Of a stretch of DNA of 39,462 nucleotides, positions 1-8,869 are shown one piece after another. The translations under genes were made by a program, and so were the position numbers. The notes beneath the pieces are model-generated. The model was not told the origin of the DNA. It did no database searches and worked only from the letters and a program-made list of their open reading frames with translations. Positions within the stretch are counted from its first letter, which is position 1. Each line of letters starts with the position of its first letter. The stretch spans positions 214,268-253,729 of the forward strand of contig NW_003546345.1 of the NCBI RefSeq assembly GCF_000090795.2, written 5' to 3'. This stretch comes from Amphimedon queenslandica (lineage: Eukaryota > Porifera > Demospongiae > Haplosclerida > Niphatidae).

Positions 1-428
1 ATCAAGGAAGAGGGAGCTGCTGATGACGAAGGTGAAGGAGTTTCCTTGCCAGAAGAAAAGAAGTTTAAAGACGACCTACATGTATGTCTACCTATCGATT
101 TCTCAAGACTAAGGTTAGGGGAAGAACATGTTTGTGTTGACCACAAAATTAAATTGTTATATTGGCCAAACTTTTTGTGTGTGGGTGTGTGTATGAAATG
201 ACATGCAATGTAGGGTCAACATACATGTAGAATGTGCCATAATTGTAAATATCCCAGTATTACACTCTATTCTCTAATCCACATGCAGTATCTACTGATA
301 AGTCCAATGACAGTGGTACCAGTGATACTATCAGTGACACTGACTCTGCTAGCAATGTTGAGATACTGTTGTCATTGTTAACTCAGCCACCTGCTAACTC
401 TTCTCATCTCTATACTTTTCCAAAGTGA
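1..428 (+). CDS. 3' end of an unidentified acidic-protein gene, two exons
   Basis: Frame 1 is open from the window edge and reads a Glu/Asp/Lys-rich stretch (starts IKEEGAADDEGEG). A possible donor GTATGT follows at 82. A second open stretch begins after an acceptor-like catgcag ending at 288. It reads a Ser/Thr/Asp-rich segment (STDKSNDSGTSDT) and then a more hydrophobic tail ending HLYTFPK before TGA at 426-428. The composition of the two pieces matches, which is why I join them. The splice phase does not close cleanly with 81/289: the first exon ends in phase 0 and the second frame needs phase 1. One boundary is therefore wrong, or a small lesion exists; an alternative acceptor ending at 302 would keep phase 0. 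The 5' part lies outside the window. I do not recognise the family. Confidence 0.4.
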
Positions 429-707
429 ATTATTAGAGTGGGTGGGATGTGCATGTAACTTAACCTGGTTCCTTTTTAAATGACAAGGCAATGACCTTGT
501 TAGTTTGGTGTTGTCAGATATTTATGTGGGGAAGTGACTTAATATTACATGTACTGTACACAAATGTATGTCTACCTAGCATTTACATGTATTATGTCAT
601 GGCATGATTGTTGCTGTACTAACTGAGTTAGTGTATAGTATTCATTCCTTCTCTGTCTCTGTCTCCTCTCTCCCTCTCTCAGTTCCTCTTCATTGCAAGA
701 TCTTAAT
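429..707. other. Non-coding, 3' flank of the first gene
   Basis: No supported frame. It holds a pyrimidine-rich tract at about 647-682 (ctctgtctctgtctcctctc and following). It is otherwise ordinary AT-rich sequence. Confidence 0.5.
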
Positions 708-914
708 TACACAGTATTAAATACAGTCTTATTGCAACACCTGTAAGGGTGTCATGGCTATCCTTTAACTTTGACACAAGTTGTAGTGTTGTAGTAACAC
801 CCCTCTTTCAATAGAACAACACCAAGCTAGATTGATTCAACACCCCAATAGTAAACAACACCCAAATTTGTGACACCCACGAGTGTATGCCAACACCTCA
901 GTTTTAACAGTGTA
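708..914. repeat. MITE-like element with repeated ggtgt/acacc motifs
   Basis: The ends are similar in inverted orientation: TACACAGTATTAAA at 708-721 against TACACTGTTAAAA read from the other strand at 914. In between, the pentamer ggtgt or its complement acacc recurs at least seven times, in both orientations. Length about 207 bp, no coding capacity. This layout is typical of short non-autonomous DNA elements. No target-site duplication is certain. Confidence 0.35.
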
Positions 915-1616
915 TGAAGTGCTTTTCATCTACTAACAAACAAGGAATTTTGTGTTGTGTTTATCTCTTTTTTGATAAAACATGTATATGTAATATGTGC
1001 CTAATACATGCACATAATTACTTTCCAGGTAATTTCAGTTGGAAATGATTTACTGATTTAGCAATAAGGTTGATTGAAATACTTTCATTGCATAGTGAAT
1101 AGCTAAGGCTATTGTCGCAACTTGTTTGTGGTAACTACACTAATTTTGAATAATAATTATCATTGTCACATTATGCTTGGTTGTAGCTCCTTGATCGGTG
1201 GTGCTTTCATACTGGAGGAGGAGCAGTTTCCAGCTGCATAGCTTTCCTATTGTAGGAAGATTGAAACTGAAATATTTGAATTGATTTGCCTCGTTGAACA
1301 AACACTAGTTTTAAGAATTGCTATTATAATTTCTGTTTTGGCTTTACGCTATAAAGAAATTTTACTCTTATTATAAGTTTTTCATAAGTTATGTTTGTAC
1401 ACATAAGTCTAATAAAATTTATAGATCATTGTTGTCTTGTTGTTCCTCTTGCCCTTGCCCCTGCCTCTTGGCCTAAATGGTATCTACATGAAATGCAGAT
1501 CATAACTAAAATAATATTGCAATTTGTCTATTCACTTGGCGAAGCTGCCATATTACGAGTGGCCTCTGCCTTTGAAGAGCAGCAATATCAGGAAGGCCTG
1601 CAGGATAGGGTGCTAG
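915..1616. other. Non-coding AT-rich stretch
   Basis: No convincing gene. The frame continuing into the next feature is open from about 1530 to a TAG at 1614-1616 and reads a short Tyr/Trp/Pro-containing segment (LPYYEWPLPLKS). This could be the upstream part of the following repeat frame, broken by that one stop. Confidence 0.4.
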
Positions 1617-1958
1617 AGCAGCAAGGGGATTTGTGCAGCTGCTGGTGGCAGACCACCAGCCAGTGGTAGTGGTCCTCCAGCTAGTGGAAGGCCTCCATCC
1701 ACTTGTCTCAGACCACCAGCCAGTGTTGAAGGACCAACAGCTAGTGAAGGATCTCCAGTTAGTACAGGGCCTCAAGCCACTGGTGAAACTGGACTTCCAG
1801 CCAGCCTTGCTATTGAAGGACCTCCGGTCACTGGTTGTGTACCACCAGCCATTGGTACAGAACCATCAGCCACAGATGGAGCCGGACCACTAGCTACTAG
1901 AGGTAGTGGTGTTGCAGAGGAGGAGGAAGACTGCCATCATCAGCCGTTTTTGAGGTAG
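1617..1958 (+). CDS. Degenerate Pro/Ala/Ser/Gly repeat frame (probable exon, not identified)
   Basis: The frame ending at TAG 1956-1958 reads about 12 imperfect repeats of a 6-8 residue unit of the form GPPASG, e.g. RPPASGSGPPASGRPP, then EGPTASEG, EGSPVSTG. It ends with an acidic and His-rich tail (EEEEDCHHQPFLR). At DNA level this is an 18-24 bp degenerate minisatellite. A splice acceptor-like tttgtgcag ends at 1638, so the coding part may start there. No ATG or partner exon is evident. Repeat lengths stay multiples of three although the sequence varies a lot, which favours past coding use. Two other frames across the same DNA are also open; I take them as shadows of the repeat. Confidence 0.35.
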   Translation, partial: SSKGICAAAGGRPPASGSGPPASGRPPSTCLRPPASVEGPTASEGSPVSTGPQATGETGLPASLAIEGPPVTGCVPPAIGTEPSATDGAGPLATRGSGVAEEEEDCHHQPFLR

Positions 1959-2680
1959 TCTAGTTTGAACAGAAAATGTAATGATATTGTTTGCTACTGA
2001 ACTGACTTGCTAAATATTGTCAAACTTCTTAAGGCTGAGTTCAGAAGCGAAGAGAAACAAATGAAGCAGAATGTAGAAAGATTAAATAGTTTCAAAACAG
2101 GAAAGAGATCTTAGTCGTTGTTAATTATTTTGAGCTATGACTACTATTAATGATTGAAAATTTTCAAAATAATGATTGTATCAAAACTAGTTGGCAGGAT
2201 GTCATTATTTTCCAATTTTATGTAGTTGTTTGAAGGAAAGTACAAAGATTAAGACATAAAATAATGAATGTAAATAAAAAGATACAAGCAATTAAAAAAA
2301 ATTCTATTAAATCATAAAAAATAGGGTTGTCAAAAAATGTAAGAAACAAGAGGGTTGAATTCAATCATATATTTGGGGCGAACCTGAGCCAGCCCCACAT
2401 AAACAAGAGTATGTTCGTTTCAACACATACATTACCTTTATTAATGCATTTTAGAAAATAATCACACATTTTATAATGATAATGTTGATAATTATGGTAA
2501 CACATGCAAAGACTATGAGTACGAGTAAATACTTCCATAGAACGTGTTGAAGGGTATTCAAAAATTAATAGAAGCTGAAGCTTAAAACATGAGTAATTCA
2601 CAAGATGGTCATGAAGCTCATCACCTTCTTTGTAACGAGCGTGATGGGGAGAGACATGTCTCGTAGCACCCAAAAACAAC
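1959..2680. other. AT-rich non-coding stretch
   Basis: No supported gene. A minus-strand frame of 115 codons (2365-2712) is open, but it overlaps the start of the Helitron repeat block and resembles no family I know, so I treat it as chance. Confidence 0.4.
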
Positions 2681-2686
2681 AGATGG

Positions 2687-2900
2687 AGTCTCCTTCTGTC
2701 AGAGAAGATCACTTGTCTGAAGAGTTAAGATACGAAGGATAAAAGAACAAAAGAACTTGCTGAGAGGGAACAGAGGCTTGCAGTTCACAGAGATTGGGCG
2801 GCATTGAGGACAGAACAAGAGGATGCTGCTGAGAGAAAGGAACAGCTGCCTGGTAATAGGGCTAGGGCTCAGTGCTCAATGCAGGAGATTAGAGGAGGAA
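2687..2900 (+). pseudogene. Helitron N-terminal 23-aa repeat region, first block
   Basis: The frame containing GAA at 2753-2755 reads ELAEREQRLAVHRDWAALR and then EQEDAAERKEQLPGNRARAQ, two copies of a charged, helical repeat of 23 residues. Such Glu/Arg/Gln-rich repeats precede the Helitron_like_N domain in many animal Helitrons (family knowledge). The segment before it (SVREDHLSEELR near 2690-2735) recurs at about 3290, so this whole block looks like a duplicated copy of the block at 3284-3615, with the 20-bp minisatellite between them. Stops and a frameshift break the frame. Confidence 0.6.
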
Positions 2901-2936
2901 ACCTGGGTTATTACGGCCTGAACATAATGTCTTAAC

Positions 2937-3175
2937 TACTAGACGATCATGGCTACCACTATATTATCACGGCTCCACTATGTTACCACAGCTACCACTA
3001 GATGATCACGGCTACCACTAGACGATTACGGCAACCACTAGACAATCACTGCTACCACTAGTCAATCACGGCTACCACTAGATGATCATGGCTACCACTA
3101 GACGATCATGGTTGCAACTAGATGATCACGGCTACAACTAGATGATCACGGCTACCACTGGACTATTACTGCTAC
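2937..3175. repeat. Minisatellite, 20-bp unit, about 12 copies
   Basis: Tandem units of the form gatgatcacggctaccacta run head to tail with about 10-25% divergence between copies. The period of 20 is not a multiple of three, so it is not coding. There are no unique spacers, which excludes a CRISPR-like array. It sits between two related Helitron repeat blocks. Confidence 0.85.
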
Positions 3176-3283
3176 TTTTCAGCAGGTTTAGCTATACTGG
3201 AGGCTGGAACATACTTATTAACAGGTGCGTGAGGTCTGGTGTGTCTAGACAACGAGAATAACTCTGTCATAGCTTGTACATGA

Positions 3284-3615
3284 GGCTGCTGTCAGAGAAG
3301 ATCACGTGTCTGATGAAAGAGCCAGGAACAAGAGGACCCTGCTGAGAGAGAACAGCAATTAGTAGGTAAAAGAACTTGAAGTACATCGAGGAGAGAACAA
3401 GAGGATTCTGCCCAGATAGAATAGCAATTAGCAGGTGAAAGAACACTATGTTCATCAAGGAAAGAACAAGAGGATCCTGCTGAGATAGAATAGCAATTAG
3501 CAGGTTAAAGAACTCAAAGTACATTGAGGAGAGAACAAGAGGACCATGCTGAGAGAGAGGAATGGCTTGAAGGTAATTGGGCTAGGGCTGCTCAACTAGT
3601 GGAGGAAGAGATTTC
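3284..3615 (+). pseudogene. Helitron N-terminal 23-aa repeats, second block (69-bp period)
   Basis: The motif aacaagagga recurs at 3327, 3396, 3465 and 3534, an exact 69-bp period, i.e. 23 codons. The repeat frame reads EQEDPAEREQQLVGKRT, EQEDSAQIE*QLAGERT, EQEDPAEIE*QLAG*RT and EQEDHAEREEWLEGN. The same frame holds in every copy, but TAG, TAA and TGA codons occur inside. The upstream part (AVREDHVSDERARN) is one frame off. This fits a once-coding helical repeat of a Helitron protein, now a pseudogene. Confidence 0.65.
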
Positions 3616-3885
3616 CTATTAACACACAGATGTTGAACCTTCTTGTAATTCTTACTTTCATTACTTATTCTATGTGCGAGACGTGTATGGAATGCTTTCC
3701 CAGTGTGTCAGTCTCCTCTGCCGAATTAAGTCATTTAGTGTAGGGGTGCTCACAACAGGAACACCCCAATGTTGTTCTCAAAAGGCAACAATATGAATCC
3801 TGGAACAGTAACAACACAATTGCAGGTATAATAGATTATTATTAATAGTTATCATAATGTTATACTTTTTATTTCATTTTATTAG
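3616..3885 (+). pseudogene. Helitron linker and 60-bp intron before DUF6570
   Basis: Little is readable until about 3800, where the frame reads GTVTTQLQ up to 3825. A donor (GTATAA) at 3826 and an acceptor (tttattag) ending at 3885 would splice CAG to GGA and give TQLQGLSQAEEM, the usual way this domain begins in Helitron proteins. The implied intron is 60 bp. Confidence 0.5.
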
Positions 3886-4353
3886 GGACTGTCACAAGCA
3901 GAGGAAATGTTAATATCTGCTATATTCACAATGATATCTATATACAAACTCCCACATGAACAATATGGCTACAGCGGACATGTTATTAACTTTCCACAAG
4001 ATGTGCAGACCTCTGCTACTTCACTACCACGTCTAGCAGCAGACATCAGTGTATTGGTTATTAGGACAGAGAAGGAACAGATTTACAGATACTTCCATGT
4101 TCGTAGACAAGTAGTTGAAGAGGCTCTCACATGGCAAATGGTAAATAACATCTTCTATCTCAGGCACTCTGTTTGCTGAAATCAATATAGCTTGGCCATT
4201 CTACCTGATGATGGAGACCTCTGACCTTCGTTCGATTCAGCCAGTACAATCAGAAGCTGATCCGATGAAACTACAACAGAAGATCACTATTCTTCATACT
4301 TTGTACCCAAAGCAGCACCTCCAACTACAGAGAGGGAGACCATTAGTAACGCG
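3886..4353 (+). pseudogene. Helitron DUF6570-like domain
   Basis: From the acceptor at 3885 the frame reads GLSQAEEMLISAIFTMISIY, then KLPHEQYGYSGHVINFPQDV, TSLPRLAADISVLVIR and HVRRQVVEEALTWQMVNN. This is the DUF6570 pattern of animal Helitron replicases: a GYSGHVINFPQ core followed by a Leu-Pro-Arg-Leu segment and an RR-VVE-AL-W helix. The frame ends at TGA 4177-4179. Shifted remains continue to about 4353 (LAILPDDGDL, then AAPPTTERETI), where similarity breaks off exactly at the inserted 1.2-kb element. Confidence 0.75.
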
Positions 4354-4388
4354 GTAGCGTTCCTAAGTAGGATTCACCCCTAAACGAA

Positions 4389-4499
4389 ATGGCTGCCACG
4401 ACTTTTGCAGCCTTGCTTTACAGGGAAAACGAGCTCCTATGCTTACCAGACTTTATAGAGGACCTTATCTTGACCAGAGGACTCCAATGGTACAACTAG
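4389..4499 (+). CDS. 36-codon ORF conserved between the two element copies
   Basis: ATG at 4389 opens MAATTFAALLYRENELLCLP and the frame closes at TAG 4497-4499. The inverted copy at 34467-34577 has the same start, the same length and the same stop position, with no indel inside. By my count 26 of 36 residues are identical, and seven codons differ only silently, mostly in the first half. That is weak evidence of past selection on the protein. No domain is recognised; there is no signal peptide or membrane segment. It may be the first exon of a longer gene carried by the element, or just a well-aligned chance frame. Confidence 0.3.
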   Translation: MAATTFAALLYRENELLCLPDFIEDLILTRGLQWYN

Positions 4500-5062
4500 C
4501 ATGGCTCTAGACCTTGTATAAGAGAAAATCCAAAAATCGGCGAACCGGCCGTTTTGTTCACACACCTTGTTTCATCTTCATCATCAAGTCCTGTCAATCC
4601 AGTTGTCGGCATGTATCTCAGTATCAGTTGGTGCTACAAGGATAACTCATACACCAATCTACTCCAACAGTCTATGCGCAGGTCCATGTCCCATCAGATC
4701 ATTCTTCAAGTAAGGGAAAAGTGATATTGTGACTGCTGGATCGAGCCATCTTAGCTGCATGCCGCCATTTTGTTAATCAAAGAATCTTGCCATGTGCTCT
4801 AAAATTTGGGTGTGGTTGCACATTCTCAAATCTGCAGCTCTGGAAGAAGCAATTAATTTTTTTTACCAAGCTATGCCAGAAATGAACTTACTGCAATACT
4901 TTAGTGTAGGTTTCCAGCTAAAGGTCTTAATTTTACATGTTACTGTTTTATCAAGTGTGTTATTTTATTTTATTTTAAAAAACAAACAATTAATTAATGT
5001 TATGACTTATGATATGCAATGATAATTATGAACTTGACAACAGCCTGGAAGAACAGCAATAG

Positions 5063-5190
5063 CAGGGAACTCTCAGCTCACAGCTTCTTGAACAAGGACT
5101 TGTGTCAAGAATAGTATTAGTTTCACTTGTCATCAGGATAGTTGATATTCCTTCAGCATGTCTATTCAATGCTGTCTCTCATAAATGTTA
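5063..5190 (+). pseudogene. Second conserved frame of the 1.2-kb element
   Basis: The frame reads GTLSSQLLEQGLVSRIVLVS and then LVIRIVDIPSACLFNAVSHK. The inverted copy reads the related RLVLISLVISILDIPSAWIW and ends NAVSHQ-stop. The hydrophobic core (VLVSLVI-I-DIPSA) and NAVSH are kept in both copies, while the end differs. It looks like the terminal exon of a protein once carried by the element, with a possible membrane-spanning helix. I do not recognise it. Confidence 0.3.
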
Positions 5191-5334
5191 TAACAATGAT
5201 AATAATAATAATAATAATAAAGAAAATTATTGATTGTGTAAAATAAACTAGTATCACAATTGCAACTAAAGAAATACTATAAATATTATTAAAAAATCAA
5301 CACAAACAAGAACATAAAAGAATTAAAAAAACAC

Positions 5335-5530
5335 GATGAAGTAGGATCCTGAATGACCAACGAAAATACGAAATGAAAATCCTACTCGTGACGCAAATTC
5401 TACTCTACATTGCAAAGTGATTCATAATTCTTACATGATAACATTAAAAGTAAAATGTAGAGTAGAATTTGCATCACGAGTAGGATTTTTATTTTGTATT
5501 TTCGTCAGTCGTTCAGAATCCTACTTCATC
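5335..5530. repeat. Foldback (palindromic) MITE-like end of copy A
   Basis: Left arm gatgaagtaggatcctgaa (5335-5353) and right arm ending 5530 are near-perfect inverse copies. The similarity continues inward through gaccaacgaaaatac, aaatgaaaatcctactcgtg and gcaaattctactct to about 70 bp per arm. The same foldback sits at the matching end of copy B (33367-33565). It could form a long hairpin. No coding capacity. Confidence 0.75.
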
Positions 5531-5559
5531 TTGTTTTTTAAATTTTTTTGCAACAAGCA

Positions 5560-6583
5560 CTGGGACAGTCCTAGCCATGAACTCTCATGTGGCCCAGTTT
5601 TGTTGTTACTCCTATTAATGAGTTCACAAGAGAAAGGTACTTCTTAATGGCATTCCCAACTCTATTTCCAACAGGTTTGTTACAAAATATACTATACAAT
5701 TACAGTATGTTTTGTTTATTAATATTCAAGGTGCTGTTGACTACAATGGTATAAGATCTCACCGTGTCCAAACTGCTGACTACTTCACTCATTTAATGAA
5801 GCATGATCAAAGAAGATTTGCTAAACACCCCCATTTCTGTTTCTTTGCACTTAACACAGAAATCTGTAGCAGAGGAAATGAGACAGGACAATTCTATATG
5901 AAGCAACATCCTGGGAAAGCTCTTCTCACTTTACATGACCGCAGAGACGTGATAAGTTGGGCAGGAGAAAGGTTTTCGAAGAAAGTTCTCCATCATGGTA
6001 CCAGTCAGTGTGGTACCAAGCAGTATTGCCTTAAGGAGAGGAACAAACTCATTGCTATGCTAGACACTCTGAGACTGCCCACTATCTTCTTTGCTCACAG
6101 TGCTGCTGATCACCAGTGGCCTGAGTTAGTTAGCCTCATCTGTCCTGAAGATCAAGATGATAAATAAGCTCTTGCAGAAGCAGTAGTCAATAATCCTGCA
6201 CTAGCTGACTGATTCTTGACCTATAGAATCGAAAGTTTCGTGGAAGTGTTCTATGTTGGTATACTTAAAGTCACGAACTATTGAATGAGGTTTGAGTGGC
6301 GACATCCGGCAGTCCTCATGTACATGGACTAGCTTGGCTACTCAATGCTCCTAATGTTCAGAACCTTCTGTCATCATCACCTGATCTTGTGCAGTCAACA
6401 AACGAAAAGATCATTGAGCATGCTGACAAGATCATCTCTACCATCAATCCTGCTGTCCTTCCTGATGGGAGTAATGTCAGTGATGCTCCAGCAGCAAAGG
6501 TTGATCCACATATCTGCAATAAGTCTTATTCTCAAGTAACAGATTTAGAAGATCTCTTTGATCTAATTGCCACCTGCCAATGA
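5560..6583 (+). pseudogene. Helitron_like_N domain of the Helitron replicase
   Basis: The sequence resumes after the insertion with PSFVVTPINEFTRE, then MAFPTLFPTG split by an intron (donor after 5674, acceptor at 5730, 56 bp). The frame at 5731-6164 reads AVDYNGIRSHRVQTADYFTH, FAKHPHFCFFALNTE, QHPGKALLTLHDRRDVISW, then TLRLPTIFFAHSAADHQWPE. It continues past stops as IESFVEVFYVGILK and, one frame over at 6296-6583, as GSPHVHGLAWL, NPAVLPDGSNVSDAP and DPHICNKSYSQVTD. These are signature segments of Helitron_like_N (PF14214-type), which lies before the HUH nuclease in Helitron proteins. At least three stops and two frameshifts inactivate it. Confidence 0.85.
5675..5730 (+). other. 56-bp intron inside the Helitron gene
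   Basis: The intron runs from GTTTGT at 5675 to ttcaag ending 5730. Removing it joins CCAACAG to GTGCTG and gives the continuous reading FPTGAVDYNG, as expected for this domain. Confidence 0.6.
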
Positions 6584-7791
6584 CACACTCGCTGTTCAGA
6601 GTCACACTGCTTACGTACAAGTAATGGGAACCAAGAGTGTCATTTTGAGGTGAGGATACGGAAATGGTAGGAAGCAATCTACAAAAGATGCAAGATGAAA
6701 TGTCATCTACCAAATACCTCATCATTGATGAGATGTCAATGGTGTGGAGGAAGACCTTTGGTATAATTGACTATAGACTGAGGCAAGCATTTCCTGCAAA
6801 GTCACAAGTTCTGTTTGGTGGATGCTCTATTTTATTATTGGGAGATTTTGGACAGTTACCACCAGTAATGGACCTTCCCATTTACACAACAGTAACACGA
6901 TCAGATCTGTCAGACCAGGAGTACAGAGCATACAGTCACATCGAGACAGCATTCACTCTGACCCAAATAATGAGGCAATCAGCACAAGATCCTGATCAGG
7001 TCAGATTTTGTGATATTCTAATGCATCTCAGGAATGGAGATACAACAATGTAAGCCTGGAACCACCTAATGGAGAAAAACCAACTAGCGTACAAGACCAG
7101 TCTCCATATGTAAATGCTGTTTGGCTGTTCCCTAGATTTGATGCTGTTTTTGATCACAATGATGCTATGTTACGTGAGTGTGGTCATCCTATTTCTACCA
7201 TCAAGGCAGTACACACTGGATCCAAACCTCCACCTGATCATGCTGGCTTGGAACCAGCTGTGATGCTAACTAACTAGCAACTTGTGTGTTGAAGTTGGAT
7301 TAGTTAATGCAGCAATGGGAACAGTTGAAGCTATCTGTTACAAAGAAACCACACTTCATCTACCAGTGGCTGTCATGGAACGGTTTGATCATTACACTGG
7401 ACCTACTGTGCATGATAGAACTGTACCAATCACTCCAGTAGGCCGTAATTGGTCTCCTTCCAGTGGTCAATGTTCAGGCCTTCAGCTCTCACTTAAGCTA
7501 GCGTGGGCGGTGAATATTTACAAGTCCTAGGGACTCACTGTGGATAAAGTAGTCGTTGATGTAGGGAAGGAGTTCTCTTGTATACTGATATTTGTTGCTT
7601 GTTCCTGAGTGAGGAAGTTGAAGGATATTCTGTTGATGCGACCCAACGACTCAAGCATTGCTTATAGTAAATGTCTTCTGGAGGGGAAAGATCAACGTTT
7701 GCTTAGTCTTCAAGAACCAATAACTGAACCATCTATAGAAAACATACAAGTACCCATCAATAAAGATGAAAACGCATCACATATGGAGTAG
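6584..7791 (+). pseudogene. Helitron PIF1-family helicase, C-terminal half only
   Basis: 6584-6657 still reads the Cys-rich end of the N domain (HTRCSESHCLRTSNGNQECH). It then jumps directly into the helicase: LIIDEMSMVWRK (Walker B, DE), VLFGGCSILLLGDFGQLPPV (motif III), YTTVTRSDLSDQEYR, LTQIMRQSAQDPDQ. After frameshifts it continues VGLVNAAMGTVEAICYK, VPITPVGRNWSPSSGQCSGL and LKLAWAVNIYKS, then a TAG in place of the usual Gln, GLTVDKVVVDVGKEF and FVACS. Walker A (GxxGxGKT) is absent. Several stops (7051, 7528, 7606) and shifts show a dead gene. In an intact Helitron this helicase unwinds donor DNA during rolling-circle transposition. Confidence 0.85.
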
Positions 7792-8303
7792 ATAACACCT
7801 TGTCTTCTAACATCAGCTTCACCCCTACAATCTATATGTAGTCAAGATTATCAAGATGTTTCTCGCACATGGAATGGATAACACTATCTCCACCATCATC
7901 ACATTATCAGTCATGAAAAGTAATGGAAATGAAACATCAAAAAAATTGGAACACAACCCAAGTATGACATGCTCTAAAATAACAAAAATAAGTATAAACT
8001 ACTAGCCAATAATTATAATTTATCATAATACATACTCCATTTTCATTTGCTAAGTCTCTTCCCCTCTTTCTATATGCATAACTACCACACTAAAACATGT
8101 GATACACTAAAGAGAAGCTACACCATTAAAATTTGTTTACAATACAAAGATATACATGTGCAAAAATTACATTTATGCAACAGAACTCACTACTTTTATG
8201 TATTTTATATCAAATTAAGAAAAGAAGCAAGTCTGTTTGTGTATTACAGTGCTGTAGTAGCCATACATGCAAAGAAAAAAAAAGGTAACATCTTCCTCCA
8301 AGT
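7792..8303. other. Non-coding flank after the Helitron remnant
   Basis: AT-rich, with no supported gene. A CTAG occurs at 8002-8005 but has no GC hairpin just upstream, so I do not take it as the Helitron 3' end. Confidence 0.4.
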
Positions 8304-8460
8304 TAGTTCATGTTGCAATGCTGTGGTAGCCATACACACTGTGGGTGGTGGCTGTCATTGCTTGTAGCATTGCTCACTGAAGAAAGGAAGAAACGACGCT
8401 GTGATAGGTCACTGTTTGTAGCATTGTTCAGTGAAGAAAGGAAGAAAAGATGCAACTTGT
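8304..8460 (+). repeat. 54-bp tandem duplication in a short open frame
   Basis: ttgtagcatt recurs at 8362 and 8416 and the following about 36 bases are nearly the same, giving a 54-bp (18-codon) period. In the frame open over 8310-8543 the two copies read VALLTEERKKRR and VALFSEERKKR. A further imperfect pair (gtagccatacatgcaaag at about 8256 and gtagccatacacactgtg at about 8326) lies just upstream. There is no ATG context or partner exon that makes a gene convincing. Confidence 0.5.
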
Positions 8461-8869
8461 TTTGCCTTGTAAATGTAACTTTTTTCTTTCTAGTCATTAT
8501 TTACATTTGTTTTACTTTTCTTTCAATGGGCTATGTATCATGACTCAGTACAGCACATGCAGTGACCTGACTGCTGTACCAACTTCAGGATTGATCAGTT
8601 AGTTTTTGTTTCAAATGTATTTTAAAACTACTGCTGTACATGTGGATATTTTTATTCAAATAGGTCCCAAACGGGTTGTAGGGTGGGGGGCCAATGACTC
8701 TGTGACGCATTTTCGCAATGGTACTGGCCACCATCTCCTTCACAAGAAGATGCAAGATCACAGACATTAAACTACATTCATATTATTTTTAAGTGACCAT
8801 TGACTTTATCATTATGAAAAGATTTATAACCATGCTATTATAGTATAGCCATTCATTGATTGAAAGGTA
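8461..8869. other. Unassigned stretch with one minus-strand frame
   Basis: A minus-strand frame at 8585-8767 reads HLLVKEMVASTIAKMRHRVI then GPPPYNPFGTYL. The composition looks protein-like, but there is no recognised domain and no clear splice partner. Confidence 0.25.

Larger units (their letters stand above)
4354..5530 (+). mobile_element. 1.2-kb repeat element, copy A (inserted in the Helitron)
   Basis: This stretch matches the reverse complement of 33367-34624 over its whole length, with frequent substitutions and small indels. The left part carries AAGTAGGATTC at 4365-4375 and the right end carries the inverse (gaatcctactt, ending 5527), so AAGTAGGATTC-like ends face each other. The last 195 bp form a foldback of their own (5335-5530). 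The element separates the Helitron sequence ending ERETI from the Helitron sequence resuming near 5560, so it inserted after the Helitron. Content: a conserved 36-codon frame, a YY1-like motif at 4761-4771, and a second conserved frame near 5063-5190. No transposase is visible; it is probably non-autonomous. Confidence 0.7.
2681..7790 (+). mobile_element. Decayed Helitron, internally deleted and interrupted
   Basis: Fragments of one Helitron-type protein occur in the right order on the plus strand: a 23-residue N-terminal repeat, a DUF6570-like domain, Helitron_like_N and the second half of a PIF1-family helicase. A 1.2-kb element (4354-5530) is inserted between DUF6570 and Helitron_like_N. 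The stretch from the end of Helitron_like_N to just before the helicase DExx motif is missing. This removes the HUH nuclease (Rep) region and the helicase Walker A. Many stops and frameshifts show it is dead. I could not find a terminal TC or a 3' hairpin followed by CTRR, so the outer limits are those of the recognisable coding parts. Confidence 0.85.

Noticed and set aside
1506..1775. Minus-strand frame rich in Trp/Ser/Thr
   Set aside because: It is the antisense shadow of the plus-strand Pro/Ala/Ser/Gly repeat.
2365..2712. 115-codon minus-strand frame
   Set aside because: It runs from AT-rich DNA into the Helitron repeat block, shows no domain and has no splice context.
2937..3175. Regular 20-bp repeats as a CRISPR-like array
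   Set aside because: The units are directly adjacent with no unique spacers, and the setting is eukaryotic.
3267..3524. Minus-strand 85-codon frame with hydrophobic repeats
   Set aside because: It is the antisense shadow of the 69-bp Helitron repeats on the plus strand.
7995..8005. CTAG as the Helitron 3' terminus
   Set aside because: No hairpin lies just upstream and CTAG is common by chance.
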